A DNA stretch of 59,866 bases from Nakamurella silvestris (lineage in GTDB: Bacteria; Actinomycetota; Actinomycetes; Mycobacteriales; Nakamurellaceae), in NCBI GenBank assembly GCA_003576535.1, contig QXCQ01000189.1:1-59866 (forward strand), read 5' to 3'. The translations under genes and the position numbers were made by a program. The notes under the pieces were generated by a model. That model had not been told where the DNA came from. It was given only the letters and a program-made list of their open reading frames with translations, and did not search any database. Positions 36,118-49,129 of this stretch are shown piece after piece (the first letter of the stretch is position 1; each line of letters opens with the position of its first letter).

Positions 36118-36205
36118 CCATCTGTTCCCGCGCACCGTTCACGGGTCCGCGCACCCAATAGGGTGCGCCGATCCCGGAACGGTGCGCGGGAACAGGGGCC
36201 GTCAG
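36118..36205. repeat. 88-bp repeat (family B), right copy flanking the protease island
   Basis: Same sequence as 34131-34218 with two substitutions. The palindrome core is 36123-36194. It ends inside the stop codon of the 74-aa gene, so it may also terminate the 40.8-36.2 kb operon. Confidence 0.8.
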
Positions 36206-36426
36206 CCGGACTTGCCGTCCAGGGCGACCAGCACACCTGCGAGGGCGAAGAACTTGTTGCTGCCGAGCTCGCGGATGGTCTTGATGTTCAAGGCCTCCTT
36301 GAGCAGCTCGTCGTGTTTCTCGGTCAGCCCGGCCAACGCCGACGGCGGCGCATCCAGGATCTCGGTCAGGCTCTTGTCCTCCCAGGCCTTGTCCAGCCCC
36401 TTGGACAGGTTCACAGAAACTGCCAT
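36202..36426 (-). CDS. 74-aa protein, last gene of the MauA-like cluster
   Basis: Not recognised. A short, highly charged, mostly helical protein with no signal peptide, cysteine or membrane helix. The central part (ALAGLTEKHDELLKEAL) vaguely resembles a helix-hairpin-helix repeat, which I do not trust as a domain call. The start overlaps the CcdA-like gene by 16 bp and has a GGGAG site at good spacing, so it is translated with the operon. Its place at the end of a redox export cluster is the only clue to a job. Confidence 0.65.
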   Translation of the reverse strand: MAVSVNLSKGLDKAWEDKSLTEILDAPPSALAGLTEKHDELLKEALNIKTIRELGSNKFFALAGVLVALDGKSG

Positions 36427-37256
36427 GCGTTGCTCCCTTCCCTACTCGGCACCCCGTTGCGTCGAGTGGCCCCAGCTTGACCGGTGGACCGCGTCGAGGC
36501 AATAGCCCGGCGGCTGCGAATCAGCAGAAACACCAGTCCGAGGCCACCGGCGATCCCGGCGGGGAGTGCGCTGCCGAGCAGCCACCCACCGGCGGCGACG
36601 ACCACCCACCCCTGGGCGCACAGGGCCAGAGCGGTGGAGACCGGGGCCAGCGCGCCCAACCTGCCGTGCAGCCCGCGCAGTTCGCCCGGTGTGCGAGCCG
36701 TTGCGGCGACCAGCACCAGCAGCCCCCGGCACAGGCCGAACAGCCCCCCGATCGCCAGGGCCGCGAGCGGGTCGCCGGTCAGCACCGCCAGGCCGGCCGT
36801 CAGGTACACCGCCGCCGTCATGATGTAGGTGGCGAACCCGCTCCCGATCTGCACCCCGAACCCGGACGCGTAGATCCAGCGGCGGTAGGTCGTCAGCCAG
36901 GTCTCGTCGACCTGACGCGGATGCAGGGGGAGTGAAATGCCGAAAACCCGCGTGTCCGAACAGAGGCAGAGGACGGCCAGCGTGGCTGCGATCGTCAGCA
37001 CCGCCGCTGTCGGGATCCCGCCCGGGGCGGCCAGCCGGAGCAGCGCGGCCCCGGCGGCGCACACCGCGCCGAGGAGCAGCCCGCCCAGCACCCCACCAAG
37101 GACGAACCAGGCTGCCGTCACCGGATACCGGTGCCCCCTGGATTTCTCGGTGAACGGGGTGATCGCCGAGACCATCGACAGGCCGCAGGGGGAGTAGAGG
37201 GATCTGACGGCAGCCGCCACGGCGACCACCGCAGCCAACCAGACCACGGGTGTCAT
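36411..37256 (-). CDS. CcdA/DsbD-like polytopic membrane protein
   Basis: 281 aa, about six or seven hydrophobic helices. The first has an LYSPCGLSMVSAITPFTE motif that resembles the SPC-proline motif of CcdA/DsbD-type thiol transporters; a second helix carries FGLCRGL. I infer that it passes reducing equivalents across the membrane. The ATG overlaps the stop of the LGFP gene. Family assignment is moderate: the sequence is not a textbook CcdA. Confidence 0.65.
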   Translation of the reverse strand: MTPVVWLAAVVAVAAAVRSLYSPCGLSMVSAITPFTEKSRGHRYPVTAAWFVLGGVLGGLLLGAVCAAGAALLRLAAPGGIPTAAVLTIAATLAVLCLCSDTRVFGISLPLHPRQVDETWLTTYRRWIYASGFGVQIGSGFATYIMTAAVYLTAGLAVLTGDPLAALAIGGLFGLCRGLLVLVAATARTPGELRGLHGRLGALAPVSTALALCAQGWVVVAAGGWLLGSALPAGIAGGLGLVFLLIRSRRAIASTRSTGQAGATRRNGVPSREGSNAWQFL

Positions 37257-38926
37257 GACTTCCTCACGATCGTGTTGGTGGTGGTGTCCAGGACGAGCGA
37301 TCCGTGCACGAAGGTGACGGTGATTTTCGAACCGGAGGTCACCGGATCGCTTGTCGGCAGACCCAGGGATCCCACGGACCCGCCGAGCCGGGCGTACTCC
37401 TGGTGCAGTCGTCCGGTCAGGTAGTGCACACCGGTGGCTGCGGAGTGGTACATCGCGCCGTGGGTGAAGGTGATCCGGGTCTGCCCCTTCCGCGGGCTGA
37501 CCTGGCCGGAGGTGGGGAAGCCCAGGCCGCTGACGGTCCCCTTGATCGCCCGCCACTTCGCCCAGTAGACGCCGGTCAGCGGGTGGGAGCCGCTGTGGGC
37601 CGTCCAGAACAGTCCGCCGCGCTGGAACCGCTGGGAGCGGCTCCCGCCGGGGGTGCGGACCTCGTCCTCGACCGGCAGCCCCAGTGCCCCACCGGTTCCG
37701 CCGGCGGCACGGTAGGCGGTGTACAGGGTTCCGGTCACCGCCCGGGTACCGGTGGCCTCGGCGGAGTAGATGGTGCCCTTGGTGAATTTGGTCGCCTGGA
37801 ACCCGGCGCGAACGGCCTGGTCGGCAATGGGAACTCCGAGCACCCCGCCGGAACCGCCGAGGTCGATCCATTTCCGGAAGATGCTGCCCTTCACCACATG
37901 TGCGCCGTGGGCCGGGGAGATGAAAATGGCGCCGCCGGTGAACTTCTGCCGGATGTTGCCGTCGGAGGTCTTCAACGACTGGGCGATCGGCAGGCCAAGG
38001 CCACTGCCCAGTTTTCCGATGGCGCGCCATTTCTCGCCGACCGCGCCACTGACCGAGTAGGACTTGCCGTTGGCGCCACGATAGATCGAGCCGTGCTGGA
38101 ACGGCACCGCCAGACCTCCGGTGACCGCGGTGGGCACCCCGGTGGGGTAGCCGAGGGCGCCGGTCGGTCCACCCGCCGCCTTGTACCGGGTGAACACCGT
38201 CCCGGTCAGGGCTCGGACGCCCCCGCCGGAGGTCGTGTAGAGCACGCCACTGCTGAAGGCGGCGAACCTGCCGCCGTCCGCCCCGGCGCGTTCGGCGCTG
38301 GTCGCCGGCCCGAACGTCCCGCCGGGTCCGCCGTGGTCGTAGTAGTACTGGGTAATCGTCGATGGACAGTTGCCCGGCAGACACGGCGCACTGTGGGTGA
38401 CGGTACGGTTGTCGGTCAAAGAGGTTGCGGTACAGGAGTCATCGAAGATCCATGGGGGTGTGCAGGTCACCACCCGGCAGACCACCGGGCCGTAACAGGC
38501 GATCTCCTGGTGGCACTGCCCGTACCGGAACTGGTTGCAGGCCACCCGGCGTTGATCACAGCTGCCGGAAGCGCAGTGGCAGGTCCAGTCCGACCCGCAG
38601 GCGGCGTTGCAGTCCACGTAGTACCGGGCCGAACCGCAGCAGAAACCGGACTGGTCGGCCTTCCACCATCCCGCCACGAAGGAACCCGGCGGGCACTGGT
38701 TGGCCCCGGTCACCGTGCAGCAGAAGGCCGACCACCCCTCGTTGCAGGCAGCACCCTCCCCGCAGACACTCGCATAGGCCGTCATCGGCCGGGTGAGGTA
38801 CCGCCAGGGGTTGCTGGCCAGGGCGGTTCCCACCACCGCTGCCCCGGACAGGAAGGAGCGCCGGCTGGAACCGGCCCGCCAGCCGATGGCGATCTTCTCC
38901 ACGATCCGTTCGCTCAGGGTGGTCAT
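37253..38926 (-). CDS. Tat-exported MauA-like Cys-rich protein with LGFP repeats
   Basis: 557 aa. A twin-arginine signal (SRRSFLSGAAVVG, Arg22-Arg23) is followed by a domain (about 50-190) with 20 cysteines whose spacing and words (QCPPGSFVAGWW, YYVDCNAAC) resemble the methylamine dehydrogenase light chain MauA. Trp87/88 align with the first TTQ tryptophan, but the second position reads EIACYG, with Ala where MauA has Trp. From about 200 to the end are six LGFP-type repeats of about 53 residues (for example GALGYPTG, SGLGLP, GVLGVP). LGFP repeats are associated with the actinobacterial cell envelope. Not an ordinary amine dehydrogenase subunit; role unknown. Confidence 0.72.
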   Translation of the reverse strand: MTTLSERIVEKIAIGWRAGSSRRSFLSGAAVVGTALASNPWRYLTRPMTAYASVCGEGAACNEGWSAFCCTVTGANQCPPGSFVAGWWKADQSGFCCGSARYYVDCNAACGSDWTCHCASGSCDQRRVACNQFRYGQCHQEIACYGPVVCRVVTCTPPWIFDDSCTATSLTDNRTVTHSAPCLPGNCPSTITQYYYDHGGPGGTFGPATSAERAGADGGRFAAFSSGVLYTTSGGGVRALTGTVFTRYKAAGGPTGALGYPTGVPTAVTGGLAVPFQHGSIYRGANGKSYSVSGAVGEKWRAIGKLGSGLGLPIAQSLKTSDGNIRQKFTGGAIFISPAHGAHVVKGSIFRKWIDLGGSGGVLGVPIADQAVRAGFQATKFTKGTIYSAEATGTRAVTGTLYTAYRAAGGTGGALGLPVEDEVRTPGGSRSQRFQRGGLFWTAHSGSHPLTGVYWAKWRAIKGTVSGLGFPTSGQVSPRKGQTRITFTHGAMYHSAATGVHYLTGRLHQEYARLGGSVGSLGLPTSDPVTSGSKITVTFVHGSLVLDTTTNTIVRKS

Positions 38927-39468
38927 CGTGACTCGATCCGGGTGCCCGCCAGCACCTCTCGGGCCTGTGCGGTCCGTGGGCCGAGCCCGGCCGCCGAGCC
39001 GATGACGATGTACACACAGAACGGTCGACCGGCGACGGTGACGAACCGCTGGTAGCCGTATTGGCCGGAGATCCTCCGCTGCAAGGTGTTCGGGTCGAAC
39101 TGTCCGGGAAGTGGTTGGGGCAGACCCTGTTCGGCGAACAGGGCTGTTCCGGCGCTCTCCGCCCCGTACTCGATCAGGGCCACCAGGATGCCGCCGGATC
39201 CCATGACATCCACCGCCCCGGAGCCGAAGTCGCCGCGATCGACGGGCAGCGGGAAGTTCGCCAGGTGGACCAGGGGCTGGGCCCGCTCGCCCGACCAGCC
39301 CTGGTTCCCTGCCGGAGCCACCCGGTCGAGAGCGCCGGCCAGACTGCGTGGCCGGACCCCGGTCTCCCGGTCGAAGGTGTCTGCCGGGCTCCGGCGCACC
39401 CCGAGCCGGCCTTCCCAGGCGGCGGGCAGGTCGATGCTGATCCCATGGCCGTCCAGGGTCGTCGTCAT
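38923..39468 (-). CDS. Hypothetical protein of the MauA-like cluster
   Basis: 181 aa, unrecognised, soluble, no signal peptide. Start and stop both overlap the neighbours by ATGA, so it is strictly co-translated. It begins with a hydrophilic segment ending in DLPAAWEGRLG, then beta-rich sequence. Only one cysteine. A chaperone or co-export partner of the LGFP protein is conceivable but unsupported. Confidence 0.7.
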   Translation of the reverse strand: MTTTLDGHGISIDLPAAWEGRLGVRRSPADTFDRETGVRPRSLAGALDRVAPAGNQGWSGERAQPLVHLANFPLPVDRGDFGSGAVDVMGSGGILVALIEYGAESAGTALFAEQGLPQPLPGQFDPNTLQRRISGQYGYQRFVTVAGRPFCVYIVIGSAAGLGPRTAQAREVLAGTRIESR

Positions 39469-40220
39469 GACCGTGCCTCGACCCCGGGATACAGACTGGG
39501 GTCACCCGGCATGATCCCCGCGGCGAGCAGATCGTGGTCCACCCGGCTTTCCCGCTCGGCGTCCCCGACGGGTTTCACCGACCGGCCGCTGGTGTCGGAG
39601 AGGTAGGACAGGTCCCCGGTCGCCTGGGCGAGGAGCCTGGCCACCTGCTCCCAGCTCATCCCGGTGCCCTCGCCCTTGACCCGACCGCTCGGCCCGTCGA
39701 CGGCGACCACGTACGGACTCCCCGGAACCCGGAAGTCGGTCCACGCCTTGGTCGACATCACCACCTCCGCCCAGTCCGGGGCCAGCGGCAGCAACGCCGA
39801 CGGACTCTCGGCGTCCAGTCCCTTCGTGACGATCACCAGCCGGGTGCCGCCGGGAAGACGGATGTCGACCGGGTCGGCGAAGGCCTGCCAGAAGTTCTGG
39901 CAGGTGCTGCACCCGGAGGTCAGGAAGGCGATCACGGTGTTGTGCGGCACTCCCGTGGTGCGGATCACCACCGACTCCTCCGTCAACCCGCGTCCGACGA
40001 GATCGTGGGCCGGGGCACCGGGGACCGGGTCGCCGAGTGGTTGCGGGACACCGGGAAAGGTGCGGATCGCCGGCGCGGCGGACACTGCAGAGCTCTCCTG
40101 CTCACCCCCGTCGAGTGTGTGCAACCGGCGCAGGATCGACGCGTGGCTGCGCAGCAGTCCGGCCACCAGCACTGCCATCACCAGGACCAGAACTGTCAGG
40201 CCCGCTACCAGAGCTGTCAT
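39465..40220 (-). CDS. MauD-like membrane-anchored thioredoxin
   Basis: 251 aa. An N-terminal hydrophobic anchor (about residues 3-24) is followed by an extracytoplasmic thioredoxin fold with a CSTC active site in IAFLTSGCSTCQNF and the cis-proline strand VPGSPYVVAVDG. MauD in methylamine clusters helps form the disulfides of MauA; the same role towards the MauA-like protein is inferred. MauE-like membrane protein is encoded 36 bp upstream, the natural partner. Confidence 0.78.
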   Translation of the reverse strand: MTALVAGLTVLVLVMAVLVAGLLRSHASILRRLHTLDGGEQESSAVSAAPAIRTFPGVPQPLGDPVPGAPAHDLVGRGLTEESVVIRTTGVPHNTVIAFLTSGCSTCQNFWQAFADPVDIRLPGGTRLVIVTKGLDAESPSALLPLAPDWAEVVMSTKAWTDFRVPGSPYVVAVDGPSGRVKGEGTGMSWEQVARLLAQATGDLSYLSDTSGRSVKPVGDAERESRVDHDLLAAGIMPGDPSLYPGVEARS

Positions 40221-40256
40221 CGGATCACCCCTTGGTCGTTGTGTCGTGCGTCGCTG

Positions 40257-40826
40257 TCAGGTCCCCCTGGTCAGGGAGGCGGGTGCACCGGTGGCGCGCT
40301 CCTGTCCCCGCCCGGCCTCGTGCAGGGCGGGGAGGGCGGTGAACAGCAGGTATCCGACGACGGTCAGGGCGCCGACCAGCAGCAGGTAGGGGAGACCGGC
40401 GGTGTTCTGTTCGCCCCAGGCCTCGGCCAGGCTCCCGGGTGGAGCGACGACGGCGGTCGCGGCGGCGATCGTGAAGCCGAGGTCCACGACCACATGGGTC
40501 CGGTTCATCGGGCTGCGGGCGGCACCGAAACAGCCGCAGTCGGCGGCGGAGTCGGCCCGCACCAGGTGAACGGCGACAACGGTCAGGGTCAGGTAGGCGG
40601 CGAGCACCACCGCAGCACTCGGACGGTTCCCGACCGCAAGGCCGACCAGGCCGATCACGGTCTCGGTGGTCCCGATGAGCCGGGCGGCCGCACGAGAGGT
40701 CAGCGATCGGGGCAGACCCAGGGCGGTCAGGGTCGGTCCGATGCTCCGGGGACTGCGGATCTTCGCCAGTCCGGCCAGCACGAGCAGCACCGACAGGGCG
40801 TGGAACCAGCTGCCGGTGACCGTCAT
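40257..40826 (-). CDS. MauE/DoxX-type redox membrane protein
   Basis: 189 aa with about four hydrophobic helices: VLLVLAGLAKIRSPRS, TTETVIGLVGLAVGN, AYLTLTVVAVHLVRAD and C-terminal ones. DCGCFG follows the third helix, the cysteine pair of the MauE family. First gene of the operon. In methylamine utilisation MauE and MauD are needed to mature the light chain. The upstream 170 bp are shared with the divergent cysteine desulfurase gene. Confidence 0.8.
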   Translation of the reverse strand: MTVTGSWFHALSVLLVLAGLAKIRSPRSIGPTLTALGLPRSLTSRAAARLIGTTETVIGLVGLAVGNRPSAAVVLAAYLTLTVVAVHLVRADSAADCGCFGAARSPMNRTHVVVDLGFTIAAATAVVAPPGSLAEAWGEQNTAGLPYLLLVGALTVVGYLLFTALPALHEAGRGQERATGAPASLTRGT

Positions 40827-40996
40827 CCACGATTTTTACCACCGTTTCGGCGGCCCCGCCGGACGAGTCCGGGAGGGGCAGATCCGTTGGGCCAAAAGGA
40901 CTACCGGTGGTGACTGGTTGAGTTCGGTCGGTAGCGATAAGGGGTGACGAGGTACCGGAACGGCGAGGTCTGTGAACTGGCCTATCCTGGAAGGCG

Positions 40997-42199
40997 ATGA
41001 CCTACCTGGATCACGCCGCCACCACCCCGGTTCTTCCTGCCGTGGTGGCCGCCATGACGGAGGCGATGTCGTACACCGGCAACGCCTCCTCCTTGCATAC
41101 CTCCGGCCGGGACGCCCGCCGCCGGATCGAGGAGGCCCGGGAGCGCATCGCCGCTGCCCTCGGTGCCCGCCCGAGCGAGGTGCTGTTCACCTCCGGCGGC
41201 ACCGAATCGGACAACCTCGCGGTGGCCGGGATCTTCCGGGCCCGACGGGCCGCCGACCCGCGCCGCACCCGCATCCTGGTCAGCGGCACCGAGCACCACG
41301 CGGTGCTTGACGTGGTCGAGCACCTCGCCTCCGACGAGGGCGCCACCATCAGCTGGCTCGAGGTCGACGACTTCGGCCGCGTCCACGCCGATACCTTGGC
41401 CGCCGCGATCGCCGAGAACCCGGCCGATGTGGCCCTCGCGACCGTGATGTGGGCCAACAACGAGGTCGGGACGGTCAACCCGGTCCGTGAACTCTCCGCG
41501 GTGGCCCACCACCACGGCATCCCCCTGCACACCGATGCGGTCCAGGCGGTCGGCCAGGTGCCGGTGGACTTCGCCGCCTCCGGCGCGGATGCGTTGACGC
41601 TGACCGGCCACAAGCTCGGCGGGCCGTCCGGGGTGGGCGTGCTGCTCCTGCGACGCGATGTCGCCGTCCAACCGCTGATGTACGGCGGGGGGCAGGAACG
41701 TGGCATCCGGTCGGGCACCTTCGACGTGGCCGGCATCCGCGGCCTGGCGGTGGCCGTGGACACCGCGGTGAGCGGCCTCACCGAGCACGCCGCCTACCTC
41801 ACCGGCCTCCGTGACGAGCTGATCGCCGGGATCGTGGAGCTGATCCCGGATGCGGTGCTGTCCGGGGACCCCGGCCAGTCCGCGGTGGACGACGGACCCA
41901 GCCGGCTTCCGGGCAACGTCCACCTCCGCTTCCCCGGCTGCGAGGGCGACTCCCTGTTGATGCTGCTGGACGCACGCGGGATCGAATGCTCGACGGGATC
42001 GGCCTGCACCGCCGGTGTGGCCCGGCCCTCCCACGTCCTGCTCGCGATGGGGGTGCCGGAGGACGAGGCCCGCGGGGCCTTGCGTTTCTCCCTCGGACAC
42101 ACCTCGACCCCGGCCGATGTGGCCGCGGTGCTGGCAGCCATCGAGCCCGTAGTGGCCCGGGCCCGTCGCGCCGCCATGGCCGGAACCAGAAGGCGCTGA
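40997..42199 (+). CDS. iscS: Cysteine desulfurase
   Basis: 400-aa PLP enzyme delivering sulfane sulfur from cysteine. The start [12 protein letters not shown] Lys206 (GHKLGGPSG) and catalytic Cys337 ([11 protein letters not shown]) are clear. Located just before mnmA, so it probably supplies sulfur for tRNA 2-thiouridine and for Fe-S clusters; the same neighbourhood occurs in mycobacteria. Symbol by family and context. Confidence 0.9.
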   Translation: MTYLDHAATTPVLPAVVAAMTEAMSYTGNASSLHTSGRDARRRIEEARERIAAALGARPSEVLFTSGGTESDNLAVAGIFRARRAADPRRTRILVSGTEHHAVLDVVEHLASDEGATISWLEVDDFGRVHADTLAAAIAENPADVALATVMWANNEVGTVNPVRELSAVAHHHGIPLHTDAVQAVGQVPVDFAASGADALTLTGHKLGGPSGVGVLLLRRDVAVQPLMYGGGQERGIRSGTFDVAGIRGLAVAVDTAVSGLTEHAAYLTGLRDELIAGIVELIPDAVLSGDPGQSAVDDGPSRLPGNVHLRFPGCEGDSLLMLLDARGIECSTGSACTAGVARPSHVLLAMGVPEDEARGALRFSLGHTSTPADVAAVLAAIEPVVARARRAAMAGTRRR

Positions 42200-42200
42200 G

Positions 42201-43340
42201 ATGACCCCTGAGATCACCCCTGAACTGAGTGCCGACAGCGCTCCGGTCGCCGAGGAGCCCACCCCCAGGCTCCGGGTCCTCGCCGCGATGAGCGGCGGGG
42301 TGGATTCCGCCGTCGCCGCCGCCCTGGCCGTCGAGGCAGGCTACGACGTCACCGGTGTGCACATGGCCCTGTCCCGCCAGCCCGGAACCCTGCGCACCGG
42401 GTCCCGTGGGTGTTGCACCGTGGAGGACGCCTTCGACGCCCGCCGGGTCTGCGACCTGCTCGGGATCCCGTTCTACGTCTGGGACTTCTCGGCCGAGTTC
42501 GTCGAGGACGTGGTGGCCGATTTCCTCTCCGAGTACTCGGCCGGCCGCACCCCCAACCCGTGCCTGCGCTGCAACGAGAAGATCAAGTTCGCCGCCCTGC
42601 TCGACCGCGCACTCGCCCTCGGTTTCGACGCGGTGGCCACCGGCCACCATGTGAAGATCATCGACGGTGTCCTGCACCGGTCGGTCGACGAGGCCAAGGA
42701 CCAGTCCTACGTTCTCGCCGTGCTGACCAAGGACCAGTTGGCGCACAGCATGTTCCCGCTCGGCAGCCAGAACAAGGACTGGGTGCGGGCCGAGGCCGAG
42801 CGCCGCGGGTTCTCGGTGGCGAAGAAGCCCGACTCCTACGACATCTGTTTCATCCCGGACGGGGACACCCGCGGGTACCTGACCGAGAAGCTCGGCGTGA
42901 AAACGGGTTCCGTCGTCGACGTGGAGACCGGTGAGGTGCTCGCCCAGCACGAGGGCACCTTCGGGTACACCATCGGACAGCGCAAGGGTCTGAACCTCGG
43001 ACGGCCCGCCGCCGACGGTCGGCCCCGGTACGTTCTGGACATCGAGCCGGTGTCCGGAACGGTGACGGTCGGATCGGCCGAGCGGCTGGACATCTCGGTG
43101 ATCACCGGCGAGAACCCGGTGTTCTCCACGGGTGTGGAACCGAGCTTCCCGATGCGCACCGTCATCCAGGTCCGGGCCCACGGTGGAACCGTCGGCGGCA
43201 GCGCCGATCTCGTCGACGGCCGGGTCCGGGTCACCCTGGACGAGCCCGTGCGCGGGATCGCCCCGGGGCAGACCCTGGTGCTGTACGACGTCGGCAACGA
43301 GTACGTCATCGGCTCGGCCACCATCATCCGTGCAGGCTGA
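42201..43340 (+). CDS. mnmA: tRNA-specific 2-thiouridylase MnmA
   Basis: 379-aa ATP pyrophosphatase that thiolates U34 of Lys, Glu and Gln tRNAs. PP-loop SGGVDS (31-36), catalytic Cys121 in NPCLRCNEK and Cys216 in [10 protein letters not shown] (the active disulfide pair) are present. It starts one base after the desulfurase stop; its first 25 residues form a hydrophilic tail. The MetE-like gene follows two bases on. Confidence 0.95.
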   Translation: MTPEITPELSADSAPVAEEPTPRLRVLAAMSGGVDSAVAAALAVEAGYDVTGVHMALSRQPGTLRTGSRGCCTVEDAFDARRVCDLLGIPFYVWDFSAEFVEDVVADFLSEYSAGRTPNPCLRCNEKIKFAALLDRALALGFDAVATGHHVKIIDGVLHRSVDEAKDQSYVLAVLTKDQLAHSMFPLGSQNKDWVRAEAERRGFSVAKKPDSYDICFIPDGDTRGYLTEKLGVKTGSVVDVETGEVLAQHEGTFGYTIGQRKGLNLGRPAADGRPRYVLDIEPVSGTVTVGSAERLDISVITGENPVFSTGVEPSFPMRTVIQVRAHGGTVGGSADLVDGRVRVTLDEPVRGIAPGQTLVLYDVGNEYVIGSATIIRAG

Positions 43341-43342
43341 GG

Positions 43343-48223
<4,881 letters not shown>

Positions 48224-48235
48224 AAACTCCATCCC

Positions 48236-48287
48236 GCGGTGGGATATGCGCAGCATTTCGGCCGAAAACCTGCGCATGTCCCGCCGC
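48236..48287. terminator. Family C palindrome, copy 2
   Basis: Arms GCGGTGGGATATGCGCAG and CTGCGCATGTCCCGCCGC, imperfect at two positions, between the convergent cobQ and GNAT gene ends. Confidence 0.65.
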
Positions 48288-48299
48288 AGGATGCAGAGG

Positions 48300-48932
48300 T
48301 CAGCCGGTCCGGCCGAGGCGCTCCAGCAGCCCGTCCCGGACCCGCGGCCATTCGGTGTCCAGGATCGAGAAGACGACGGTGTCGCGGAAGGTGCCGTCGG
48401 CCCGCACCCGGTGCCGCCGCAGCACACCCTCGCGGGTGGCCCCGAGTTTGGCGATGGCCCGTTGGGAGCGCTCGTTGATGCTGTCGGTCTGGATCTTCAC
48501 CCGGCCGAACCCGCAGTCCTCGAAGGCGTGACGCAGCAGCAGGTACTTGCACTCGGCGTTCACCGAGGTGCCCCAGACCGCGGGGGAGTACCCGGTCCAG
48601 CCCAGGTGCACCAGACCGTGTTCGAGCAGGATGTCGCCGAGGCTGGAGGTGCCGATGATCTGCCCCGCAGCGCCGAGGTCGGAGTCGGCCACCAGGCGCA
48701 CCGTGTACGACATCCGGTCGGTCGCCGCGGCCGAGGACCTGATCGACCGCGCCCAGTGCTCGGCCGACCCCGGCCGGCCGGCCGGGCCGCCGCCGAATCC
48801 GCTGGTGTAGACGCGGGGGTCGTCGAGGGCGGCGAAGAGACCAGGGGCATCCGACTCGACAGAGGGGTCGAGCCGGACGGTCCCGCCGATCAGCGGTTCG
48901 CCGGTGGGGGGAGTGACAACCTTGGTGACCAT
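48300..48932 (-). CDS. GNAT-family N-acetyltransferase (RimJ/RimL-like)
   Basis: 210 aa from ATG 48932, preceded by GGAAG. Typical RimJ/RimL features are seen: TVRLDPSVESDAPGLFAAL at the start, the AcCoA strand SVNAECKYLLLRHAFEDCGF, then VKIQTDSINERSQRAIAKLGATREGVLRRH. Substrate unknown; alternatives are antibiotic or protein N-terminal acetylation. Upstream are the 21-bp direct repeats at 48954 and 49009. Confidence 0.85.
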   Translation of the reverse strand: MVTKVVTPPTGEPLIGGTVRLDPSVESDAPGLFAALDDPRVYTSGFGGGPAGRPGSAEHWARSIRSSAAATDRMSYTVRLVADSDLGAAGQIIGTSSLGDILLEHGLVHLGWTGYSPAVWGTSVNAECKYLLLRHAFEDCGFGRVKIQTDSINERSQRAIAKLGATREGVLRRHRVRADGTFRDTVVFSILDTEWPRVRDGLLERLGRTG

Positions 48933-48953
48933 GGACTTCCTTCTGCGTGCCGT

Positions 48954-49029
48954 TTCGTGACTGCTGTTCGTGCCGGCCGCGGGTCGCGGCGCCGTTCCTC
49001 CCCCGCAGTTCGTGGCTGCTGTTCGTACC
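48954..49029. repeat. Two 21-bp direct repeats in the fmt/GNAT intergenic region
   Basis: TTCGTGRCTGCTGTTCGTRCC occurs at 48954-48974 and 49009-49029, 55 bp apart, with two substitutions. Each unit itself contains TTCGT twice. Possibly a regulator binding region for the divergent genes; otherwise a chance duplication. Confidence 0.45.
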
Positions 49030-49129
49030 TGTGCTGAGGGGTCGGTGAAGTCCGTAGACTCTGTCAACGTCAACCCCGGGTCGAGCGGCGCGTGCGCGTC
49101 GCAGCGAACCCGGCCGAAATCCTGAGGAA

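Noticed and set aside
34131-36205. Insertion sequence or composite transposon between the 88-bp repeats
   Set aside because: No transposase, integrase or target-site duplication is visible; the repeats belong to a dispersed hairpin family, so only a mild claim of recombination is made.
37253-38926. Genuine methylamine dehydrogenase light chain
   Set aside because: No heavy-chain gene in the window, the second TTQ tryptophan appears absent, and the LGFP repeats are foreign to MADH.
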